A stretch of 64,000 nt of DNA from Pseudomonas guineae (GTDB lineage Bacteria; Pseudomonadota; Gammaproteobacteria; Pseudomonadales; Pseudomonadaceae), in the NCBI RefSeq assembly GCF_900113745.1, contig NZ_FOQL01000001.1:434001-498000 (forward strand). Direction: 5' to 3'. Below the pieces are notes generated by a model. That model made no database searches and was not told the DNA's origin. It saw only the letters and a list, made by a program, of their open reading frames with translations. A program made the translations under genes and the position numbers. Positions 53,811 to 60,803 of this stretch are shown here, in pieces. Position 1 is the first letter of the stretch; each line of letters begins with the position of its first letter.

Positions 53811-54476
53811 ATGACACCTATCACTTCTGCCTGGCGCAGCCGTCTGCTGACCAGCATCACCCTAATTCTGGCTGGTCTGCTGGCCGCCTGTGAACCTACG
53901 GCTGCGCAAGCGCCGCCTACGCCGGTAAAAGCCAATGCGCAGACAGTTGCAAACCCTGGCGAAGCGATCTTTGCCGGCGGCTGCTTTTGGTGCACCGAGT
54001 CGGACTTCGACAAGGTGCCAGGGGTGATCGAAACCACCTCAGGCTATATTGGCGGGCATGTCGACAACCCCACTTACGAGCAGGTTTCAGCCGGCAACAG
54101 CGGGCATATTGAAGCGGTGCGTGTACGCTTTGATCCGAGTAAAACCAGTTACGCTCAGCTGCTGGAAGCCTTCTGGCCAACTATCGACCCGGTCACCGCC
54201 AATGCCCAGTTCTGCGACCGCGGCCCGCAATATCGCAGCGCAATTTTCTACAGCAGCGCAGCAGAACAGCAATTAGCCGAAGCCTCGAAAGGCGCACTGC
54301 AGGATTCAGGACGTCTACCGGCACCAGTGGTCACGGAAATCCTCGCCGCTAGCACCTTTTATCCGGCCGAGGACTACCACCAGGACTATTACCTGCGTAA
54401 TCCGCTGCGCTACACCTACTACCGCAATGGCTGCGGCCGCGACCAACGCCTGGAGCAACTCTGGGGTAAGAAGTAA
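53811..54476 (+). CDS. msrA: Lipoprotein-type methionine-S-sulfoxide reductase MsrA
   Basis: A 221-residue MsrA. The start TLILAGLLAACEPTAAQ is a lipoprotein signal with lipobox LAAC; the catalytic motif is AGGCFWCTE near residue 57, with GYIGGHVDNPTYEQV and the C-terminal YHQDYYLRNP. It reduces the S form of methionine sulfoxide. With MsrB it can repair both epimers in envelope proteins. A hairpin follows the stop. Confidence 0.93.
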   Translation: MTPITSAWRSRLLTSITLILAGLLAACEPTAAQAPPTPVKANAQTVANPGEAIFAGGCFWCTESDFDKVPGVIETTSGYIGGHVDNPTYEQVSAGNSGHIEAVRVRFDPSKTSYAQLLEAFWPTIDPVTANAQFCDRGPQYRSAIFYSSAAEQQLAEASKGALQDSGRLPAPVVTEILAASTFYPAEDYHQDYYLRNPLRYTYYRNGCGRDQRLEQLWGKK

Positions 54477-54486
54477 TAACCTGTGC

Positions 54487-54516
54487 GCATCAGCTGGCAC
54501 TCGCGCCGGCTGATGC
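54487..54516 (+). terminator. Terminator after msrBA
   Basis: GCATCAGC and GCTGATGC, with an inner GGC / GCC, form an 8+3 stem starting eleven bases after the stop. Confidence 0.6.
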
Positions 54517-54600
54517 CGTTGTATTCAGCCGCTGATTCAATCAAGCAGCCGTTGCCGTATCCGCTATGGTTGAGCATCTCCGTGTCTCTGTGAGTGCGTC

Positions 54601-55038
54601 ATGGCCCCGTTGAAACCCTTATTCAAGCTGACTTCGCTGATCGCCTTGGGCGGCTGGCTGATGCTGGCCTGCCTGCCGTTCTGGCCCTATACCGATGAGT
54701 GGGTGCTGGGGCTCAGCGTCGTGTTGCTAGCCATCGTCTATAGCTGGCTGCTGTTTATCGCCATGCGCCAGCGGCCCGAACCGGGGAGCGGAAAACCAGG
54801 CTTCTTTAGCCTAAGCGGAGTGCTCGCGCTGATGCGCCAACCCACGGCCGCGCTGGCCGTTTGGATACATATCCTAGCGTTCGATCTGATGGTGGGGCTG
54901 TATATCCGCCACGAAGGTGCGCTCGCTGGTATCAGCCATTGGGCACTGCTGCCCTGCTATGTGTTGACCCTAATGTTCGGGCCGCTGGGCTTGCTGGCCT
55001 TCTTAGCGCTGCGCTGGGGCTTAGCCCTGGCCGCCTGA
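54601..55038 (+). CDS. ABA4-like family membrane protein (DUF4281)
   Basis: A 145-residue protein with four membrane helices. The signature FDLMVGLYIRHEG and the ending LPCYVLTLMFGPLGLLAFL are typical of the ABA4-like family, named for a plant neoxanthin-biosynthesis protein. In bacteria the role is unknown. It ends one base before the end of a convergent gene. Confidence 0.85.
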   Translation: MAPLKPLFKLTSLIALGGWLMLACLPFWPYTDEWVLGLSVVLLAIVYSWLLFIAMRQRPEPGSGKPGFFSLSGVLALMRQPTAALAVWIHILAFDLMVGLYIRHEGALAGISHWALLPCYVLTLMFGPLGLLAFLALRWGLALAA

Positions 55039-55039
55039 G

Positions 55040-55375
55040 CTAGCGGCTACGCTCATCATATTCTGTGCGCTGGCCCGGGTACTGCTGCACGCGGTATCCA
55101 TTGGGATACTCAATCGTTTGCTTGATCGTGCCACGGTTTTCTAGCGATTGACTGCCGTAGCGCTGCTCATGGCGCTGCAGCCCCTCGGGTAAACGCTGCC
55201 CACCATAAAGGTTGTGATTATCTATGGTTTGGGAGCTGCCGATGCTGCCGCTGGCACCGGGGCTTATAGTGGTTTTCGGAATGACTCGCAGCGTCTGCGG
55301 CGTTTTTGGCTCGGCGTACAAGGGACTGACCAGCAGCACAGCCGCCAAGCTAACTAAGGATCTGCACAGTGTCAT
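55040..55375 (-). CDS. Small exported hypothetical protein
   Basis: A 111-residue protein with a signal peptide (MTLCRSLVSLAAVLLVSPLYA). The mature part has TISPGASGSIGSSQTIDNHN, then a Gly/Gln/Arg-rich part YGGQRLPEGLQRHEQRYG and the ending QQYPGQRTEYDER. GAGG lies five bases before the ATG at 55375. No family was recognised. Convergent with the ABA4-like gene. Confidence 0.72.
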   Translation of the reverse strand: MTLCRSLVSLAAVLLVSPLYAEPKTPQTLRVIPKTTISPGASGSIGSSQTIDNHNLYGGQRLPEGLQRHEQRYGSQSLENRGTIKQTIEYPNGYRVQQYPGQRTEYDERSR

Positions 55376-55569
55376 CACTACCTCTGCGCCAGCGGCGCGA
55401 AATGAACCTGATGGTTTGGCAACAGAGGCACGCCCGCGGTTCCGAGTACTGATCCAAACAACCCATTCGCCAGCATTCACGCACCCTCTTCGCCTATTTC
55501 GCGATAACCGTCCCGCTTAATTTAGTGGGTTTTTATTACTATCAATGGCCCTGCATTTGCAAACCGAGC

Positions 55570-56118
55570 ATGGCCCATAAGATGACTATTCGCATCATTC
55601 TATTACTGCTCATCTGCCTGCCTGGCTTGGCGGCGGCTGATTCATTCGGCTGCAGAGTGGTGACGATCAGTGAAGGCGACACCTTCACCTGCCTAACCAC
55701 TGAGAACAAACGACTGCGAGTTCGCCTTGCAGAAATCGACGCCCCAGAAAGAAAACAGCCCTACGGTACCGAGGCCAAGCAAGCCCTGATTGAACTGGTC
55801 TTAGAGAAACATGTTGTCTTGCAGGTGCACGAGGTGGATCGCTACGGCAGGACGCTGGCGCGCGCCTACGTCGGTGGCCTCGATGTGAATTACACCCTAG
55901 TCGAACAAGGCGCCGCATGGGCCTATACCAAGCAACTGACAGACCACAGGCTGAAAGATGCCGAAACCCTGGCCAGAAAAATGGGTAAAGGCCTCTGGCG
56001 GCTTCCAGCCGAATCCATTGTGGCGCCCTGGGAATGGCGCTACGCCGGCAGAATTTCTGCGCCGCAAAAACCCAAACCCAGTCGACCGGCATCGTTTTCG
56101 CAGTTTGGTGACCACTAA
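55570..56118 (+). CDS. Exported thermonuclease-family nuclease (SNase)
   Basis: A 182-residue protein with a signal peptide (IRIILLLLICLPGLAAA). The SNase core shows VVTISEGDTFTC, RLRVRLAEIDAPERKQPYG and the later DRYGRTLARAYV, containing the Asp, Arg and Glu active-site residues. The two start choices are 55570 and 55582; both keep the signal. It probably cleaves nucleic acids in the periplasm or outside. Monocistronic. Confidence 0.9.
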   Translation: MAHKMTIRIILLLLICLPGLAAADSFGCRVVTISEGDTFTCLTTENKRLRVRLAEIDAPERKQPYGTEAKQALIELVLEKHVVLQVHEVDRYGRTLARAYVGGLDVNYTLVEQGAAWAYTKQLTDHRLKDAETLARKMGKGLWRLPAESIVAPWEWRYAGRISAPQKPKPSRPASFSQFGDH

Positions 56119-56223
56119 CTGCCAGGCCAATTGCCTTATTAAACGCGGCACAGACACCTGCAGCCGGGCCTTCCCGTACTCAGCCCTCATACGCATTCCA
56201 AGCCACATTCTATAGGCGCTGCT

Positions 56224-56241
56224 TATGCGAAGCATTGCATA
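56224..56241. promoter_or_regulatory. Inverted repeat upstream of cynS, possible CynR site
   Basis: TATGC and GCATA flank an 8-base spacer, 72-90 bases before the cynS start. The block AGCATTGCATA resembles GCATCGCAT at 58881-58889 upstream of cynR, which suggests a common LysR-type site. The link to CynR is inference. Confidence 0.35.
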
Positions 56242-56313
56242 TCCGTCTTGGACGCTATGAGTCTATCGGCCGATGATTGCTTCACACCAAGCAACCCCGA
56301 TAGGAGTTACACC

Positions 56314-56781
56314 ATGCAACAGTCGCACGCTTACAACGACCCAAGCCTCGCCCTGACCACCGAAGTTCTTGATGCCAAGGCGCGCAAAAACCTGTCATGG
56401 CAGGACCTGGCTGACGGCACCGACCTTGGCCTGGCCTATGTAACAGCCGCTCTGCTGGGTCAGCACCCGCTGCCGGAAAGTGCTGCCAAAGTGATTGGTG
56501 AAAAGCTTGAACTGGACGCTGACGCGGTGGCCCGCCTGCAAATCATCCCCCTGCGCGGCAGCCTTTCGGGCATCCCGACCGACCCGACCATCTACCGTTT
56601 CTACGAAATGATCCAGATCTACGGCACCACGCTGAAAGCCCTGGTTCATGAGCAGTTCGGCGACGGCATCATCAGCGCGATCAACTTCAAGCTGGACATG
56701 AAAAAAGTCGAAGACCCAAAAGGCGGCTCCCGCGCGGTGATTACGCTAGATGGCAAATTCCTGCCGCTGCGCCCGTTCTGA
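56314..56781 (+). CDS. cynS: Cyanate hydratase (cyanase) CynS
   Basis: A 155-residue cyanase, normal length. The N-terminal helical domain has [19 protein letters not shown]; the catalytic C-terminal dimer domain has [22 protein letters not shown] with the active Arg and Glu, and [11 protein letters not shown] at the end. It converts cyanate and bicarbonate to ammonia and CO2. The ATG at 56314 has AGGAG at eight bases. First gene of the cyn set. Confidence 0.96.
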   Translation: MQQSHAYNDPSLALTTEVLDAKARKNLSWQDLADGTDLGLAYVTAALLGQHPLPESAAKVIGEKLELDADAVARLQIIPLRGSLSGIPTDPTIYRFYEMIQIYGTTLKALVHEQFGDGIISAINFKLDMKKVEDPKGGSRAVITLDGKFLPLRPF

Positions 56782-56877
56782 TTGTGCAACACCCTGTGTG
56801 AATCGGCCCGCAACGCTGCGGGCCCGATCCAAACCATCGAAACTGACTTCACCTGCCATTTTTATGGAGGATTTCTG

Positions 56878-57129
56878 ATGAACAAAATCCTACTTTTGGG
56901 CCTGTTATTGGCGGTTTCTCTGCCGGCTTACGCCGAAGAACCGGTCGCGCCAGCGCCAGCCGTTGCTTACACCTATGGCATGCACCTAGACATCGCCAAA
57001 GTAATCCGTATTTCCTCGGCTGCCGATACCTGTGGCCCGGCACCAGCAGAGATGACTTACCGCGACTCTCGGGGTGACCTTCATGTTCTGCAATACAGCC
57101 TGTATGGCACCGGCTGCAGCGAGTCATAG
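56878..57129 (+). CDS. DUF2790 small exported protein
   Basis: An 83-residue protein with a signal peptide ([21 protein letters not shown]). The mature part contains [37 protein letters not shown] and the ending YGTGCSES, the DUF2790 pattern with two Cys. GGAGG lies seven bases before the ATG. It lies between cynS and cynT on the same strand; the role is unknown. Confidence 0.88.
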   Translation: MNKILLLGLLLAVSLPAYAEEPVAPAPAVAYTYGMHLDIAKVIRISSAADTCGPAPAEMTYRDSRGDLHVLQYSLYGTGCSES

Positions 57130-57166
57130 CCACTCAACCATTAGTCATTTTTTACAGGACCATCAT

Positions 57167-57826
57167 GTGAAAGCGCTCATTGCAGGATTTCTGAAGTTTC
57201 AAAGCGAAGCGTTCCCGCAACGCTCCGACCTGTTCAAACACTTGGCCACCACGCAACACCCTGGCACCTTGTTTATCACCTGCTCCGACAGCCGGGTAGT
57301 GCCGGAACTGCTCACGCAACAAGAGCCTGGCGAACTGTTCGTGATCCGTAACGCTGGCAATATTGTGCCGCCCTACAGCCCGCATCCGGGTGGCGTGTCA
57401 GCGACAGTCGAGTATGCCGTCGCGGTATTGGGGGTTAGCGACATTGTCATTTGCGGCCACTCCGATTGTGGCGCCATGACCGCTGTGGCCACGTGTAAAT
57501 GCATGAACCACCTGCCCGCCGTGAGCGGCTGGTTGCAACATGCCGAGTCGGCAAAGGTCATCAACGAGTCGCGCGCTCATGCCAATGAAGCCGCCAAAGT
57601 CAGCTCCATGGTGCGAGAAAATGTCATCGCCCAGCTGGCGAACATCCAGACCCACCCGAGCGTAAGGCTGGCACAGGAAAAAGGCGCACTGAGCCTGCAC
57701 GGCTGGGTCTACGACATTGAAACCGGTTCAATCGACGCGCTGGACGACGATAACCGCGCCTTCAAGCCACTAGCTGAATATCCGGCGACCTGCGCCGTAC
57801 ACGCGCGCTCAGCCATTGCGGCCTAA
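57167..57826 (+). CDS. cynT: Beta-class carbonic anhydrase CynT
   Basis: A 219-residue beta-carbonic anhydrase. Zinc ligands are in [11 protein letters not shown] and [19 protein letters not shown] and the C-terminal [11 protein letters not shown] are typical. It restores bicarbonate lost as CO2 during cyanate breakdown. The GTG at 57167 has AGGA seven bases upstream; the earlier ATG at 57074 lies within the DUF2790 gene. Transcribed with cynS. Confidence 0.94.
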   Translation: MKALIAGFLKFQSEAFPQRSDLFKHLATTQHPGTLFITCSDSRVVPELLTQQEPGELFVIRNAGNIVPPYSPHPGGVSATVEYAVAVLGVSDIVICGHSDCGAMTAVATCKCMNHLPAVSGWLQHAESAKVINESRAHANEAAKVSSMVRENVIAQLANIQTHPSVRLAQEKGALSLHGWVYDIETGSIDALDDDNRAFKPLAEYPATCAVHARSAIAA

Positions 57827-57889
57827 AGTGCCGTTGTACCTAAAAGAGTGCTTTACCCTACTGATATATCGCTAAGCCGCCATCGCACA

Positions 57890-57938
57890 GCCGTTTAGCG
57901 GTTTGTCAGTCACTCGAAAGCCACGGTGGCTAAACGGC
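57890..57938. terminator. Long-range inverted repeat between cynT and cynR
   Basis: GCCGTTTAG and CTAAACGGC pair perfectly with a 31-base loop in the gap between convergent genes. A second stem CGCTAA / TTAGCG overlaps the left arm. It probably ends one or both transcripts. Confidence 0.4.
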
Positions 57939-57948
57939 CTAAGCCTAC

Positions 57949-58851
57949 TCATGCGTGACGGGACTTGCCTGGCCCCAACGCCTTCCCCAGCAATAAGCTC
58001 ATAAAGGCCTCTGAAGCCGCACTGTGGTAGTTATTTTTGCGCCGCAGCAAGGCAGCCCCTCGCTGAGGCGGCTCATCCAGCATGGCAAGCTTGCACAAGC
58101 CGCGATCCTGAGTGGCGATAGACTCCGGCAAAATGGTGGCCACGGCGCTGTACCGCATAACCTCGAGCAGGGTATTAACCGAGTTGACCTCAATCACCAC
58201 CTTGGGCGTGATCCGCACCTTCGCGAAGAACGCATCAATACAGGTGCGGGTAACAAAATCCGGGGTCAGCAGGGCAAATTCCAACGGCGCAAGCTGCTCA
58301 GCGGTCAACGTGGCGTGGCAATCGTAGCGTGGGTGATTGCGCCCAACCATCAGCGCCAAGGTTTCAGTAAACGCGGGGATCGATTCGATGTCAGCGCTTC
58401 TAACCTGATCAAATGCAATGGCGATATCCAGCGAGTCATTCGCCAACTGCGTTTCGATATCGTCCATCGATAACTCGAATAACTGCAAATGGATATTCGG
58501 GTACAGCGCGATGTAATCACGGACCAACGGCCCTACCAAGTACGCCATAAAGGTCGGAGTCATACCCAGGCGTAGGGTGCCGCGAGACAAATCCTTCACG
58601 TCATGCAAGGCCCGCTTGCCCGCTGCCAACTCCACCAGCACCCGCCGGGCAGACTCGATATACGCCAGCCCCGCATCAGTGGGTTTGACCGTGCGAGAGG
58701 TACGGTCGAACAGGCTGACGCCGAGGGTTTCTTCTAGTTGGCGAATCTGCTGCGACAGAGTCGGCTGGGAAACGTGCAGCACCTCTGCGGCGCGCGTGAA
58801 GCCGCCGTTATCAGCAACCGCCAACAGATAGCGCAGATGTCGTAACAGCAT
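57949..58851 (-). CDS. cynR: LysR-type regulator CynR
   Basis: A 300-residue LysR regulator. RHLRYLLAVADNGGFTRAAEVL and LHVSQPTLSQQIRQLEE are close to E. coli CynR, as are RGTLRLGMTPTFMAYLVGPL and the C-terminal LLRRKNNYHSAASEAF. The ATG at 58851 was chosen to match the family start; two other in-frame starts lie upstream. It activates cyn genes in response to cyanate. Unlike in E. coli, it is convergent with the cyn genes rather than divergent. Confidence 0.93.
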   Translation of the reverse strand: MLLRHLRYLLAVADNGGFTRAAEVLHVSQPTLSQQIRQLEETLGVSLFDRTSRTVKPTDAGLAYIESARRVLVELAAGKRALHDVKDLSRGTLRLGMTPTFMAYLVGPLVRDYIALYPNIHLQLFELSMDDIETQLANDSLDIAIAFDQVRSADIESIPAFTETLALMVGRNHPRYDCHATLTAEQLAPLEFALLTPDFVTRTCIDAFFAKVRITPKVVIEVNSVNTLLEVMRYSAVATILPESIATQDRGLCKLAMLDEPPQRGAALLRRKNNYHSAASEAFMSLLLGKALGPGKSRHA

Positions 58852-58983
58852 CGCAATTACCACCAATAGGGAAGACATATGCATCGCATTATATATCGCC
58901 CTTATGCCTATGAATAAGCCGGTAGGCTAGACCACCTAATTCGCTGGACAGCATTTGGACAAGTGCTCTAGGACCCGCGCAAT

Positions 58984-59016
58984 AAAAAAGGCCCGCATCG
59001 CTGCGGGCCTTTTTTT
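58984..59016. terminator. Bidirectional intrinsic terminator downstream of tRNA-Thr
   Basis: AGGCCCGCA and TGCGGGCCT with a TCGC loop, flanked by six A on the left and seven T on the right. It ends the minus-strand tRNA transcript immediately after its 3' CCA. Confidence 0.9.
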
Positions 59017-59018
59017 AC

Positions 59019-59094
59019 TGGTGCCGGAGACAGGAGTCGAACCTGCGACCTTCGCGTTACGAGTGCGCTGCTCTAACAACTGAGCTACACCGGC
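59019..59094 (-). tRNA. tRNA-Thr (anticodon CGT)
   Basis: A 76-base tRNA with encoded CCA. The acceptor is GCCGGTG / CTCCGGC with standard pairing, the T-arm contains GGTTCGACTCC, and the anticodon CGT is at complement of 59059-59061. The sequence is close to the standard gammaproteobacterial threonine tRNA for ACG. In the D-loop, the usual GG pair reads GT (AGTTGTTAGAG), and the closing base pair of the anticodon stem is a mismatch (A/C). Confidence 0.95.
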
Positions 59095-59244
59095 GAGCTT
59101 CGGCTGGGTTGCGCCATACGGTAACGGGTGGTGAACGCACCAGCAGCAGCGCGACTAAAGCTGACACTCCAAGCCTAGCAACTCAGTTAAAAACCGTACG
59201 ATTCACTGCTCATGCAGTGCACTGTAAACCCATAGCGCTGATGC

Positions 59245-60087
59245 TCACTTACTGGGCAGCTCGATGCGATCTTCGAGGATCACGATACGACCCTGCTTGT
59301 ACAAGCCGCCAATGGCTTTCTTGAAGTTGCCCTTGCTGACCCGAAACAGCCCAGCAATTTCTTCAGGCGAGCTTTTGTCATTCACCTTGAGTACGCCATC
59401 GTGCTCGCGCAGCTTAGCCAATATCTGCTCACCCAGGCTGCTGGCGGCTTCTTGGCCTACCGGCTGCAGGCTCAGGCTGATTTTACCGTCGGTACGCACT
59501 TCTTTGATAAAGCCTTTCTCCTGCATGCCGCTACGCAGAAACTTAAACAACTCATTCTTGTGGATCAGGCCCCAGTGCTTGCCGTTGATGATGGCTTTGA
59601 AGCCCATATCAGTCGCTTCTGCCACCAGCAGGTCAACAGCCTCACCCTCGGTGTAATTCGCTGGCACGTTATCCAAGTAACGATCCAGGCGGGCGGTGGC
59701 GGTAATACGCTTGCTGCGTTTGTCGAGAAACACGTGCACCACGCAGTAATCACCAACCTGCAGCGGACGTTTTTCTTCGGAATGCGGCAGCAATAAATCT
59801 TTTGGCAACCCCCAATTAAGGAACAAGCCCACTCGGTTAATATCCACAACTTTCAAACTGGCAAAACCACCCACCTGAACTTTTGGCGTTTCAGTGGTGG
59901 CGATCAATTTGTCTTCACTGTCCAAGTAAATAAAGACGTTTAACCAGTCTTCTACTTCACTTGGGGTATCGCTCGGGATATAGCGTTTTGGCAATAAAAT
60001 TTCGCCATCCGCGCCGCCATCCAAGTACAAGCCAAAGTCAGTGTGCTTCACGACCTGCAAACTATTCATTCGTCCAATTACAGCCAT
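59245..60087 (-). CDS. CvfB-family S1 RNA-binding protein
   Basis: A 280-residue protein with three S1-like segments and a C-terminal winged helix. Visible are VVKHTDFGLYLDGGADGEIL, VVDINRVGLFLNWGLPKDLL, GLIHKNELFKFLRSG and the helix-turn-helix-like EEIAGLFRVSKGNFKKAIGG. CvfB-type proteins bind RNA and affect virulence or translation in Gram-positives; the role in Pseudomonas is unclear. Monocistronic, start 60087. Confidence 0.9.
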   Translation of the reverse strand: MAVIGRMNSLQVVKHTDFGLYLDGGADGEILLPKRYIPSDTPSEVEDWLNVFIYLDSEDKLIATTETPKVQVGGFASLKVVDINRVGLFLNWGLPKDLLLPHSEEKRPLQVGDYCVVHVFLDKRSKRITATARLDRYLDNVPANYTEGEAVDLLVAEATDMGFKAIINGKHWGLIHKNELFKFLRSGMQEKGFIKEVRTDGKISLSLQPVGQEAASSLGEQILAKLREHDGVLKVNDKSSPEEIAGLFRVSKGNFKKAIGGLYKQGRIVILEDRIELPSK

Positions 60088-60409
60088 GATGCTCTACCCT
60101 CAATGCTAGGCCGGCATTCTAGCCGACTCGCCCCTGAATTTCTCGGCCTACCGGCTGCGGGCCTAAGCTGAATAGCTGCTTCAAAGGCAATCCGACCAGT
60201 GGATCAGTGCTGCAAAAAGTCAATCTGCGAGGGAGGCGGTAACCATCTACTCCCAACAAAACAGCTACTTACTGGCTTTTTTAATAATCACCCGGACTAT
60301 CTACGAAATAATTTACGAGCACATCTATACATCCGGTCTTTATTTACCAAGCAATTGTCAAGTATTTCGAGTACCATGTTCGGCCCAAATTAATTTTTGA
60401 GTAGGTTAA
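60088..60409. other. 322-base A/T-rich intergenic region
   Basis: No gene was recognised. The right half is A/T-rich compared with its neighbours and ends with AGGTTAA directly before the small gene at 60410, so it probably holds that gene's promoter. No clear palindrome was seen. Confidence 0.5.
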
Positions 60410-60598
60410 ATGGCCGTCATGCGCGTAAAAGCATCCAATAGCAAACCCAAGCCGGCTCCAGCCGTGGAAACCAGCGCCTCAATCGATACCCAGATTGAAG
60501 CCTTCCTGAAATCCGGTGGGGAAATTCAGCAAATTGCCAAAGGCGTAAGCGGTCAGGTGTACGGCACCACTAAGCAGATCACCATCGGCAAAAAGTAA
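60410..60598 (+). CDS. Small conserved-looking protein, unknown function
   Basis: A 62-residue protein. It has a basic, Pro-rich start (MRVKASNSKPKPAP) and a helical part SIDTQIEAFLKSGGEIQQIA followed by KGVSGQVYGTTKQITIGKK. The pattern FLKSGGEIQQIAKGVSGQ is one I associate with small Pseudomonas proteins of unknown role. ATG 60410 has AGG seven bases upstream; 60419 is possible. A stem-loop follows the stop. Confidence 0.7.
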   Translation: MAVMRVKASNSKPKPAPAVETSASIDTQIEAFLKSGGEIQQIAKGVSGQVYGTTKQITIGKK

Positions 60599-60604
60599 CG
60601 CTCT

Positions 60605-60648
60605 CTGGCCATGCAGCGCTTTGCTCGCAATGACAAGGCGCTGGCCAG
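60605..60648 (+). terminator. Hairpin after the 62-residue protein gene
   Basis: CTGGCC and GGCCAG, with inner GCGCTT / AAGGCGC containing a bulge, form an imperfect stem starting seven bases after the stop. Confidence 0.5.
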
Positions 60649-60803
60649 TGTGTAGTCGCTCCCCCGCCAACACAGTTGTTTTGCCTATTTACGCGCCGCG
60701 CTCTGGCGCTTAGCACAGCCTTGTTTCAGAATCATGTCAGCCTGCATCTTGCGGCTGATTAGGCATTGCTATTGATGATCAATGGCAACCCCCAGGAGTA
60801 CCC

